In this document: positions 1 to 11,399 of the stretch, piece by piece
Position numbering within the stretch: position 1 is the stretch's first letter
Layout of the letters: every line of letters begins with the position of its first letter
Assembly (NCBI RefSeq): GCF_024713975.1
Contig: NC_091098.1
Location: 23,133,316-23,197,315 of the forward strand
Direction of reading: 5' to 3'
Origin: Paralichthys olivaceus
Taxonomy: Eukaryota > Chordata > Actinopteri > Pleuronectiformes > Paralichthyidae
DNA: 64,000 nucleotides
The notes under the pieces: model-generated
What the model was told of the DNA's origin: nothing
Seen by the model: the letters and a program-made list of their open reading frames with translations, nothing else
The model's database searches: none
Program-made: the position numbers and the translations under genes

Positions 1-993
1 GAATATGGGCAAGCAAAACGTTTCTGTGTTCGTGATGGGTGCACGTCTCGTCTCAGGCAGCTGTTTTCATTTGTTAGTGGCTCTTGAATCTGAGCTTCAG
101 TTGAAGGTCATTCACTCTGTTAAGTGACTTAATATCCAATCGAAAAAACATTATAATTAACTCTCTAACACACTGATTTTCAGTTGTGAGGCGAGACTGA
201 GAACCCACACACAAAAAGTCACATTTCTGTGCAGGCAACAACCACATAAAGCAGCTCAGGAATAAAGTGATGCAGAAAAGTGATGTGTCCAGCAGCCGTA
301 GATCAGGTCTGCTAATTTCAACTTTGACTAAAAGATAAAGAAAAGCAGAGATAACACCGTGATCTCATCTCTAATTTGTCTGTGATGTCTGTGCCTTCAT
401 CTCGTCATCATGACAGCCTCAACAATTACTGTTTTTACTTCTTTGAGACAGTATCTTGACCAAATGTCCTTCACTACTAACCCTTTTAACATAATCAGAT
501 TTTGTCATATATTAGACAGAATTATACGATAATGACTACCAGACCTTTACAGTTGTGTCAACTACTTAATCTTATTATCGAATATCAAAAATCAAGTATT
601 TGCTTTATCATCAATAATCCCTGTTTGTTATTTTCCAATTACTTTGCATTACCCTGGATTCGGACCAGACCCCTCACCGTTGTGCTGCTTACCTTCCAGG
701 AAGGAGTGGCTTGTCCTCAGTTAAACTCATGGAGGCCAGGTGGAGAGCAGGACACAGAGGAGAGAGGAGCTCGGTCCGTCACAGAGAAGATGGAGAGAGA
801 ACCCGCTCCAGGATCAAACCGAAGAGTCCAGTTTTATTTTAAGGTATCCTCGTTCTTTTTCCGTGACCCACGCTCACACATCTCGCCAGGTAGAGACGCT
901 CTCTCATACAAGCATGTGCACTCATCATCATTGTGGAGATGCACTGTGGCCCACCGATGTAGAACGAAAAGCCCACAGTGACGGCAGGCCAGG

Positions 994-1078
994 CAGAGAG
1001 AGAGAGAGAGGGAGGGAGAGGGAGAGGGAGGCAGACAGAGGCAGAGAGAGGCAGAGAGGGAGAGAGAGGGAGAAAGGG
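994..1078. repeat. GA-rich purine tract
   Basis: An imperfect GA/GGGA simple repeat. It produces an artificial Arg/Glu-rich open frame on the plus strand and a Leu/Pro/Ser-rich frame on the minus strand, neither of which should be read as a gene. Confidence 0.85.
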
Positions 1079-2569
1079 ATCAGTATAATACTGGCAAGCT
1101 CTGAGTGTCACTGATGACTCAAAATACCGCTCCCCACCAAATCTTCTCTATCAGTCCCAACTCACTCACTTATCTCTTCCTCTTGGACCTACACTTTCTG
1201 TTTCTGTGATTCATATATGTGAATGATGCATGTCAGGTGGGTTTTCACACAAATCAGTTTCCACAGTTTACCCATACACAGCTAAATTCTACACCCCTGG
1301 CACTTATCTCCAAATCACTTAATCAGTGACTGTCGGGCGGTAATCACAACCTGGAGGAGGGAAACCTGGCTGTTGATTTATGGATGTAACACTGTCATGG
1401 TGGATTTTGATCCTTTTTAACATCTGAAGAATATTTCTCTCTGAATATAAAACGAAGTATGATTGTAATGGAATATTAATGTTGCAGGATGTGCCTGTGA
1501 AGTGGTAATTTGAGATAAAACTCAAATTGAGAAAAAGATTATTGTAATTTCTTATGGAGGCAATGGACCATTAGAAAGCTCATATTCATTTTTCATCATG
1601 GTCATAATTGTTCACAGTGAACAAAGTCAATGATTGTTTTCGGTGAATGTGTTTCTACTGTGGTGCTGACAGTTAATGGTTATGTTTGTGTGCAATGACA
1701 ATAGTTTAATGTCTGAAGCATAATTTCCATGTTGAATGAGATTTCCCAGGTGATTACACTTAATTCAAGGGCTGAAATTGTGGAGAATAAAGTGTCTTCC
1801 TCATTCACACAGTAAATCCGATTTTTGTTGCGAGCATTTGAATGGCACCTGAAGCGCTGTGTCATCCTTCTTTATCATACCCACCAATGCAGTTTGCTCG
1901 TAGCGGCGCTGCTCGCAGACTGACAGTCATTGAAAGCTGCTTAAGGGAGCGTGGGCTCACTGGCTGAGCTGAGCCAAGGCTGCAGGGCTGTCAGAAAGCT
2001 GTAAAGAGCAGTGCTGTCTTATTAATACCTCGGCACAGAGCCCTGGTCCTTCTCAGGCCTCTCGCTCTGACACGTTTAGATGAACTTAGTGTCACAGGCC
2101 GCGGTCCACTGTGGTACGAAGTGCCTGCAGCGACTTAATAGAGATGACAGTCGTCAGGGAATGTTCAGAACGGGAGGAAATTATGAGAGATCACTTGAGG
2201 AGTCACCTTCCATAGCAACACTAAGACATGCATGTCACCAAATCGGTTCATTTGGTTGTTGCATGGCTCCTAGAGATCATAACAATGTGGGTCAGCTGCT
2301 CCGCTGCTTTTGTCCTTGCTGAAATATCAGGGATCATTTACCATTCAATTTTGCACAGACCTTCGTGGTGTCCAGAAGACGAAGACTGTGTGTTACTGAT
2401 ATTGCTTCTGCAGAGACATCGACACTGTGAATCATGGTGACAGCTGATCGTGGTTTATTATTACAACTAGATTGTTGTGATATACAATATGTCTACTCAC
2501 ATATACTGCAATTATTGGCAATACTTCTATCATTACAATTGTCATTGCTGAGTATTGGTATTTTGTTGA

Positions 2570-2700
2570 TGTGCTCTGTTACACGTGGCATCCATAGCAC
2601 CTCGGTCCGTCCCGGGAGAGGGATCCCTCACATTCTCTGTTAAGTGTTTTTCTTGGGTAGTTTTTCCTCACTCTTGTTGAGGGTGAAGAACAGAGGATGT
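2570..2700 (-). repeat. Dispersed fish repeat, family A (minus copy)
   Basis: Read on the minus strand, this resembles a very common fish interspersed repeat with a phrase like GACATCCTCTG, then a CCTCAACAAGAG-like block, then a GAGGGATCCCTC-like block. A second copy in the opposite orientation lies at about 22235-22375. The family assignment is from memory; the similarity between the two copies is visible in the window. Confidence 0.6.
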
Positions 2701-3898
2701 CACACATTGCTAAACCCAATGACACAAATTGTGATATCCATGAAGACTTCATGAGGTTGACATTTCCAGCTTTGAATACAATTCTCTTCATTCATTTTGT
2801 ATTTTATTAAACAAGGACAATGCAGAAAAACATGAATCTCAAAATGAGAAGAGAGATGATTTATGCCAGATTTAGCTATCAGCTAATTTCCATCTGCAGA
2901 CGCACTAAATCTAAAACGCACCAAATACAAAAACATCAATTTACATACAATTACAATCAAAGTCTCTCACACAAACAGTCATACTGATAAATCTACGAGT
3001 ACATATCAACCACTAATGGAGTGAGTGTCATTATGTTTAGACGTTCATATTCATCCTTCTTGATAAATTGAATATTTGCTCATCATCCGATGTTTCCAAG
3101 TCCAATTATCAGCTGATGTTTTAGTTGATGTCCAGTACTTTGTTTTTGTTTGTTTTTTCTGAAATGTGAAAGGGATTGTTGGGAAAATTAATTGAGTCTC
3201 AGCTCAGCTCTTACATCTCATTGCATTGTTTACAGCCATAGCAGACAGCTATAAGTCAGAAAGCTCTGAAAACCCACTGGACACTGGTAAATTAACGTAT
3301 CTCATTATTTGGTAGAGACCTGAGACGAGAAGAGAAGAGATGATGAGTTTTAGGTTTTATTCTCCATGTCGACAAACAACACATTGGATGTGTTATGTAT
3401 CAGAGAGGTTTTTTTTATAGCCATCACACGCTGTGACAGATAAGTATAATTCATAGAACCAACTTTCTAAAAACGACTACACAAGATGAATGGACAGTAT
3501 TTCACATATTTGTCCCGGCAACGGGGAGGAAAACTACGCCATTATAGGAGATTTACTAGAATGAGAAATATAATAGAGGTTGATATACTTTGCTTACCTC
3601 GATTTATCCTCCTAAGGGACTTGTCTGTGTTGCCTCAAGGCATAAAACGCAATTATTCGACTGCTAGAAATAAACAGATTTCTAAGATGTGCAAGACTGA
3701 TAATACACCTTCCACTGCGATGTGTTTCTAAGAAATACCTTTATATGTGGCCTGTGAAAAAATAATGTTTAAATTAAATGAAGGTATTCGTCATCAGGAA
3801 CATGTTTCACATACTTTAGATAAGTAATTATATCATATTTGTGTATCTTGAAATTATTTTTCTAACCCTATCATCTAATTCAAATCAATATATTTTCC

Positions 3899-4085
3899 TT
3901 CCCGGTGGCCAGTGGCAGGAGGCATTATGTTTTCAAGTTGTCCATCTGTCTGTACATCCCATTCTTGTGAACACGATATCTCCAGAAAGACTTGAGGGAA
4001 TTTCTGCAAATGTGGTACAAATGTTGTAAGTGATTCGATTTTGGTGGTCAAAAAGGCTAATGTCATGTTCTTGTGAATGTGTTGC
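3899..4085 (+). repeat. Dispersed repeat-like sequence, family D
   Basis: The block beginning GGAGGCATTATGTTTTCAAG and continuing through CCCATTCTTGTGAACACGAT resembles an interspersed element I recall from fish genomes. Only one copy is seen here, so the boundaries are approximate and the call rests on recall. Confidence 0.45.
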
Positions 4086-7000
4086 ATTCGCTGCAGTGAA
4101 TATCAGTAAGTTCTATTTATATTCTTGAGTGACAGTGAGCTAAAATCATCACCCAGCCCTGTTAGGTTAGCAGCATCTGTGCACTGAGGGCAGAGGTCAT
4201 CCCTCAACCTTTGAGGCTGGATTACAAAGCTTTGGGCTGTAGAATTTGTCTGATGAGCTTCTGCAATATGACTAATTGGCGCTGCTGGAAATTTTAGTCT
4301 GCCTCTTGCTGATGAATAATGTCTTTTCTGTCTGTCTTTTCTCCTTTTATTTTTTTGTGTAGCAACCGTCACTGTAATTACTGAATCCTGCATTTTGCTC
4401 AGACGACCAGAGAACAAGAGAAAATGAGATGTTGGTGAAATCCAGTTTAATAATGAAAATCTAACACAATGTTTAAACATAAGTCAGAATGAATCATCTA
4501 GTATTAATGAAGCAGTAGTTGTCTTAATTATATATATTATATTATTTTAGATAAAACAGTGGTCATATCACTAAAAAAAAGTTGGAGAATAAATCAACTA
4601 ATATTTAATTCACCAATTAGAAATTAGAGGAACATTTTCCTTTTCTAAAAAGTTATGAAAAATAATTTAATATATAAATGAAAATTTAAAGTCATGTCAC
4701 ATCTCTCATCACAATTTTAAAAAGAATCTTTTGTCGTTGGCCTAAGAAACAGAATGCCGAACCTTCTGGTCTCACATAATTAACAGATAAAAGTGAAATT
4801 TAAAAAATCATATGAAACCTGGAATAATAAAGAGGCCACCCTCTCTTCACAGACACGATGAAGTGCCTTCGGTCTCACCTCCTTCAATCTATTTGTAAGT
4901 AAATGAGAATAAGTTCAAATAAGCAACACATAAAAAATACAAAATAATAAACAATGTAAAGTCTTTGGCTCATCTGCTCCAAAAGAATCAATGTGGCAGA
5001 TCAGTGCATTGTAAACCTAAAATATTATCAACCTGGTGTTGACAGTAATAAAAACAGGAATTGAAAATACATCACCAGACTCTCAGTTTGTCCTCTAACT
5101 GTGAAAACACCTTTCTTCCTTAGTGGGAGAGTGACTGAGTTTCATGAGGTTCTAAGAAGAACAGAGCAGAGTGGTACATTTGATTTAACTGAGACCATGT
5201 GAGGATTGATTGGCTGCACACACATTGGTCTGTTAATTCTGTTTTTCAGTCACCTGAGGAAGCAGCACAACTAATCATGAGCTGGGCCGACGTCATTACT
5301 GCTCTCATAGTGAAAAACTGACCCAGAGCACCTCAGTGCCTGACAAAGCCAGTATATCTATTTATTTTTAACGTGGCCCTGCTGACCTGTTATAAACTAC
5401 ATATTGGGTGTGATGATGGTATCGCTTACAAAAAAAGTGTCACGCCTTTTGGGCCAGTATGGTTGCAGACTGGGATGCAGCTAATGGACATTTTAATTAT
5501 TATTTCAACCACTGATTATTTAAGATGATCGTTAATCATTGGAAAAAGAAAACTGAAGAATGACTGTCAGAAGTTTCCTGATGTGTCGTCTGTAGCTGTG
5601 AAGTAACTCGGAGCTGGCAGGAACAACCTGACACTGTTTTGACAATAACAAAGTGAAATAATAAGGTTATTAAACAGCTTGACATTTTAGGAAACACCCA
5701 GTGGGATTTCAAGTCTAGAGTTACATGAGAAGATCAATAGCACTCTCATGTCTGTATACTCAATTAGGAGCTGTAGCTGTGACTTAATTCATTGTTTTAT
5801 TTGCCGCTTCCACATCAAGTCCATGGAAGACCTTTGACAACTTTTCATTCATAAGATCTGTTTACTTTTGATCTTCGCTCCAGAAGCCTCCATTTTCTTT
5901 CTGCCAGCGTTGTTTGTCTTAGTAATTTACATCCACTTTGCAGACAGAGCCACATTGTACTCAAGGCACTTTGACAGGAGTCCAAATTCTGTAAAGTGTC
6001 CCAGGCTCGAGATAACAACATGTTTTGATTCTACTCAGTATTTCTTCTTTATAAAGCAAAAGCTGGGAAAAGGATGATTATAGCATCCTGCTGTATGTCA
6101 TATTTTATTCATCATTAAAACGTTGTATGAAAACCTCTTTCCACCAAAACCTTGTTCAGTGTAGAGGATTAAAGTTCCAGTACAGCTTCTGCTGCTGCTA
6201 CTTCTTGAGAATATTTCATATTCTGGAGCTTATTACTAAGAAGCTCAGAGTCCTTGATTCAAGGTGACCTGCTCCAGGGTCTTCCTCTTGAATGAGCTAA
6301 CTTTAATCAACACTGTCCGTTCTCTGACCATCACTATAATGAGGACAAAAACTCTTCTTTCACCTTAAGCTTCTGCAGAGGACATTGTATAGGATGATTC
6401 AGATAACCACAGCAGCCCTCTGTTTACTCAAATATCCTCTGTCCTTTATCTCTGTGCCAGCTTTGCCTTTTGCGATTTGGGCGCATGCCTCGGCCAGTGA
6501 CAGTATGTGAAGCGTGCTGTGAGCATAACTCAGAATCAGAACTACGAGTGAGCAGTGAAGAGTCTCTGAGTCAGAGGAGATGAATTCACCAGAGCCCCCG
6601 ATTGCCCTTTACTTCCAAGTGTCTACTTGGATCCAAGTAAGATTAATGTGTTGTTGTCTGGGTCTGTGTGAGGTGTGAATTTAATGGAAACGTGTGGAAT
6701 ACAAAAAAGGGATAAAATAAATCCCAACAATTACAGAAATGTAATGGATCCCTGAAATAATGTGCAGTGTTGCATAGAGGATGACGCACTTTTTTGTGCG
6801 TTTGTTTATAGATAGTACCCCTGTCCTGTTAAATTCTCTTTCATGATACATATCTTTATCTTTGTACTCTAAGTAATGAATATATGGTTTTTAGGTTTTC
6901 TCTGAGAAGTTGCTTCAGGAAGAGGAGAAATATCTTTCTCCTCTTTCCACTTCTAGTGGTGCATGTATGTGCATGAAACTACATCGTTATAGAGGTTTGT

Positions 7001-7644
7001 GTTTTTCTCGAGATCGCTCAGGCTGTCACTCAGCACTTCCAACAACAATTTGCCGTCTATCTATTCTGTCTGCCACCCTCATTCTCTGGCATCTTCCTGG
7101 TTATTCTTCACCACGTGTCTCAGGCTAAAATGTTTTCACAGCACACTGGGCTCATCTCCCACATAGGTGTTATTTTAATGGTTGTTTGCCCGATATGGGA
7201 AGAGAAGCTAACAGGGGAGCGCTATTAGTAAGATGACCTATGGCCCTTATCTAGTGTCTAATAAGAGCAATGTTCGGAAAGCTGGGCTGGTTGATTTGTA
7301 GCCAAAAGAGACATAATGAGATGGATATTGGCTTCTGTACTGAAGTGCTCCTTGGTTGTCAGAATCACCTTGGCAATAATGATAATTTGTAGTTTTCCTG
7401 TGGCAGGCGGGGTCTGTACCCATAAACTTAATTTTTGGAACCATTGACTTAATTTTTAGTTGTGTCGTTAACAATTTGAACCTTTAAAGTGATATATGGC
7501 AAGTTTCAGAAAATTCTGGGGTTTTTTCATTTAGAAATTTAGTTGAGACACCAGAGGAGTCTGTAATCTACATAGTTTTTATACTTCTCATCCTTTGTGT
7601 GAAATATTTCTTATGCAAGAACACATGGGCTGTAAAGAAACAAT

Positions 7645-8187
7645 TTTATTTGATCGTCTGTGATGAAAAACCTTGACAGTAAACAGTTTTAACATGAATT
7701 GTAAACATTTACTAGTTTAATACAATGAGAATAGAAGGTAATGCTCAAAAAGGGAAACCATATAAAAACATAATATATTGTGTACTTCTAGTCTAGACAT
7801 AAGAAAATTCAATACAAAAACTTAAACATGTAAACATTGTCAAACAATTGTTAATTTCATAAGCTCTACAGAAACGGTACAGTAAGGTGCAGTTTGCTGA
7901 TGTTTTCCTCAATACTTGCTCTAATTAACTCTCAATTAAAACAAACTGTTCATCTTAGCACCTCAAAGATACAAAGTCAGGATTCTGTGTTTTGAGTGCA
8001 GGTGGAATTAGCTGCCATTTTTCTCTTCATTTCGTACTGTAGGCTAACTAAAACCATTCTTATTTCAGTGCAGGTTAAAAACCTTTTTACATTTCAGATG
8101 ATAACATGGGTTTTTAGTGGACTGCCACTACACCTGCAGAATATTTCACCCATTTGGTTCATTTTTAAAATCCATTGTCTGTAAAAA
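7645..8187 (-). other. emilin3: emilin3 3' UTR with poly(A) signal
   Basis: This AT-rich stretch follows the emilin3 stop codon on the minus strand. TTTATT at 7645-7650 reads AATAAA on the minus strand, a canonical poly(A) signal about 540 nt after the stop. The 3' UTR end near 7630 is inferred from that signal. Confidence 0.6.
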
Positions 8188-11100
8188 CTAATTCAAAGTG
8201 AAGGTGTCCCCTCGTCTTGGCTCTGACTCCAGCTCTATACTTTGCGGTGTTGGCTCTGCCTTTTCAGTGCAGTTTCTGAGTTCACCTCTCAGCTCAGTCA
8301 GCTGCTGAGCATGGCTGGAGAGAGTCCCATTTACTTTCAGGAGAAGTCCATTTGATTGTTTCTCTAGCTCCTCCCTGATTCTCTCCAGGTCCTCTGCCAT
8401 GTAATTTAGGCCTTTGCACTGGTCTTCCACACTGGCAACACGCCCCTCAACCACTGTTACCTCTTTCTGGACCCCCATAGCTGTGCTCCTGCAGCCCCGC
8501 ACCTCGTCTGCTACCCGCTGCTTCATCTCGTGGAGCTCACCCTTGAGACGGGTCAGTCGGCGCTCACCTGCTCCAAGCATGGAAGCCTGATGTCCAACAA
8601 GATGGACCACACCCTTTATCTGCTGGGCGAGACGAGCCTCTCTCTCATGCCAGGAGCTGTTGGCTTGACCCACCTGGTGGACGACTGTTCCCAGGGAATT
8701 CTGGATGCCTCTCAGAGTGCGGTTGACTGAGCGAACATTAAACTTGAGGATTGTGAGCTCTCCCTGGAAAGGAGTATCTACTTCAGCTTGTTCCTGTTGA
8801 TCCCTAAGGCTCAGACGCCTCAGGATATTTTGCAGTGTGACATTAAAGGTATTCAAACGGTCATCTTGCATGTCTAACACATCCTTGACACTCTCCTCCT
8901 CTGCACTTGGCACAGCAGAGTCTCCCTGAATGGCAGATGGGGAACAGGAAGATGAGCATTGAATCTCAAGGTTACTCAGGTGCTTCTGCATTCTGTCCAC
9001 ATCCACCTCTATTCTTTCTCGGATGGAATCCAGTTCTGTCTCCAGAGTGGGAACAGCATGACCCTCCAGCAGTGCAGGGGCAGTGGCGTTACTAAGCTCC
9101 TCCAAAGCCATCAGTAAACGGCCCTCCAGAGCCCTCAGCTTACCCTCCATTCTGGTCTCCAGGCCCTGCCCAGTCTCAGCTCTGTCTGGGACGCCCCTCC
9201 AACTTCCAGTCTCATCACTTTTAATCTGCCCAGTCAGGTTGAGCTTGGCCTCAACATACCCCAGACGTCCCTCCATCATTCCCTCTATGTGGTCTTTGTG
9301 TCCACCAAGCTCCACTCTCAGGTACCCCTGGGACTGGTTGAGGCCGGCCACTGATGTTTCCAGCAGCCGCACCCTTTCAGCCAGTCCACTCAATCTTCCA
9401 CAGCAGCTTTCAGAAGTCTTGAAACCATGGATCTGTGCCTGCAGATTTCTCAGCTCTGTTCTAAAGTCTGTCGTACTTTCATGCAGAGCATCTTCCATCT
9501 GCACCTGCCTTTCACCTTGCTCCCTCTGGCACTGACGACGCACATCCCCAGCTTTCTCCTCACATCGGCCCTCTGCACTTTCCACACGCTTCTCAAACCC
9601 ACCAAGAATTTCTGTCCTGGCTGCATTCAGCTTGGCATCCATCATCTTTTCCATTGCTCCCTGGGCAAAATTGTCAGTAGAGTTCGATACCACTCCTGCT
9701 CTACTTGGCACCTTCTTCAGCTGTCCATCATGTCCCATCACTGTTGCTTTGAGTTCCTGCAGCTCTACTGTCTTGGCTTGCAGCTCTGCCCTGAGCTCCT
9801 CTACTCTTCCATTCAGTTCTGTAAGACCTGTAAACACTTGTCTGCCATCAAGACCCTCCGTCCCAGCATCTCCCCCGGGAATCTCTGCAAACCCGATAGT
9901 CGATGGATTAGAGGCTACAGCTGGAGCGGGAACAGGACCAGGGGCAGCAGAGAACAGAGCTGACAGCATCCTGTTGGCGTCCTCTCTCAGAGAGGCTCGT
10001 AGACTGTCTTCTAGGCCATTCACAGTTCCCCTCAATGTCTCCAAACCCATGTTTAGACGTCGCACATCTTCCTCCATTCGATATATTCGTTCGTCTGTCT
10101 GAGTGTCCAGAGCCTGGCCTAAGAGGAGAAAGAAAAGCTGTTATAATTGAATTGGAACAAGCTCACTCTGCTTTGGTGTGATTACAGTTTGAATCTGGTT
10201 CAAAAGAAAATAATGAATTATTCTTTACAGGATTAATTAAGATCCTAATTAAAAAAGTGTGAGTTGTGAGTATGATTTGTCACTTATCCACTAAATAGAC
10301 AAATTATAGAGAATTAGAAATTAGTGGACTTAATACACACCTGTGGTCTCGCCCTCAGGATGTTCACCACCAGAGGAAGGAGGAGGGATTTCCTCTAGTA
10401 TATGTTCTTCAGGTCTGTGGATAGGCTCATGTTCATGCTCGTGTTCCTGCTCATGCTCTATGTTATGTGGCTCCTGGTGGTCTGGGATTGGCTGTGGCTC
10501 TGGCTCTGTCTCAGGTGGATAGGGCTCGAAGGAGGTTTCTGGATAGAAGGAGGAACTTGGAGGCTCAAAGTGACGCATTTGGTAGTTTAAACTGCTCGGG
10601 GGCGGGCCTTTAGATTGACTCCATGGGTTGGCTTTCACAGCAGTGTTAATAGGGGGGCCTTTAAACATGGGACCCTTGAACATGGGGCCTTTGTACGGTG
10701 GGCCCTTAAACTGTGGCCCATGGAACTGTGGCCCTTTCATTGGCGGACCCTTGAATGGCGGCATCATTTTCATAGGATGTTGGTAAACTGGAGGACCCTC
10801 CATGCAGCCATAACCAGAATACCCTGGACAACATCGCCATTCCAGCTCTGTGACGGTTTTATGTGCCACCTTGTAGATTGGTTTGTAGAGCAGACGGTAC
10901 CTGAGTAGAACAACCAATTATCAGTCAGGAACATACACTTAACTCTAATTTGTACCCTGAAATGATATGAATTTCTGCTAAATTTAAGAATAACACTGAT
11001 ATTTATTGTTTACTCACATCAGAGTTGGACATTTTTGACCCCTGGAACACTTATTGTATTCGGCTTTTACATAGGGGGCTGCCCCATCCTGCACAGTGAA

Positions 11101-11399
11101 GGGAACTGTCTTTTCAGTGACATAAGCACAGTGGTTCCTGAAAGAGAGGAGACAACAGGTAAAGAGGTTAAACTGCTATAATGTCAATCAATATCCTTGA
11201 TTATGTAAACACGATACCTCAGAGTACAACACAAGGAGCGAGGGATAGACAGAACTTACTTGTGTCTGCTGGTGGGTTTCCCTTGGTCATGGTGTTGACT
11301 GAGCCCAGCTTTATACTGGTTATACTGGAGTGGTCTGTAGAACTTGGTTTCGACCACTGACAAAAATAGAGTAATGAAAATGAAAGGACTCACAGCCAT
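8188..11399 (-). CDS. emilin3: EMILIN-3, secreted EMI-domain extracellular-matrix glycoprotein
   Basis: Four coding exons on the minus strand: 11399-11260, 11137-11018, 10900-10341 and 10118-8188. All junctions are GT/AG and in phase, totalling 2751 nt (916 aa). The ATG at 11399 opens a hydrophobic signal peptide (MAVSPFIFITLFLSV, residues 1 to about 18). The EMI domain covers about residues 48-119, with Cys 50, 77, 83, 110, 111 and 119 and the diagnostic ending WRCCPGYSGYGC. A seven-copy pentapeptide repeat (136-170) and a His/Glu/Pro-rich linker follow. The last exon is a long, heptad-rich coiled coil with many N-glycosylation sequons. It ends with RGD at 909-911 and no C1q domain. Lack of C1q, plus the C-terminal segment (QGELTILKFNV, like human QGEITLLKVNL), points to EMILIN3 rather than EMILIN1/2 or multimerin. 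EMILINs multimerise in the matrix near elastic fibres; the human protein is about 766 aa, so this one is longer. Confidence 0.92.
10651..10755 (-). repeat. emilin3: Seven-copy pentapeptide repeat inside emilin3
   Basis: Residues 136-170 form seven perfect-period pentapeptides with consensus (F/M/Y)(K/H)GP(P/Q/M): FKGPP, MKGPQ, FHGPQ, FKGPP, YKGPM, FKGPM, FKGPP. It lies directly after the EMI domain in exon 3. The period is 15 nt, so copy-number changes stay in frame. Confidence 0.95.

Larger units (their letters stand above)
1..7629. other. Intergenic region, no gene recognised
   Basis: Open frames here are short (at most about 160 codons), lack homology I can recognise, and do not join into phase-consistent exons. 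The stretch is AT-rich. It holds a purine-rich GA tract near 994-1078 and two dispersed repeats (about 2570-2700 and 3899-4085), listed separately. A distal enhancer or a noncoding RNA could be present, but nothing in the sequence lets me call one. Confidence 0.6.

Noticed and set aside
740-1114. Arg/Glu-rich 124-codon frame
   Set aside because: The repetitive part is simply the translation of a GA simple repeat.
4103-4480. 125-codon minus-strand open frame in the left intergenic region
   Set aside because: No recognisable domain, AT-rich, no flanking splice sites or promoter; length is within chance for 64 kb.
9427-9963. 178-codon plus-strand frame opposite emilin3 exon 4
   Set aside because: It is the antisense shadow of the coiled-coil coding exon; codon pattern and homology belong to the minus strand.
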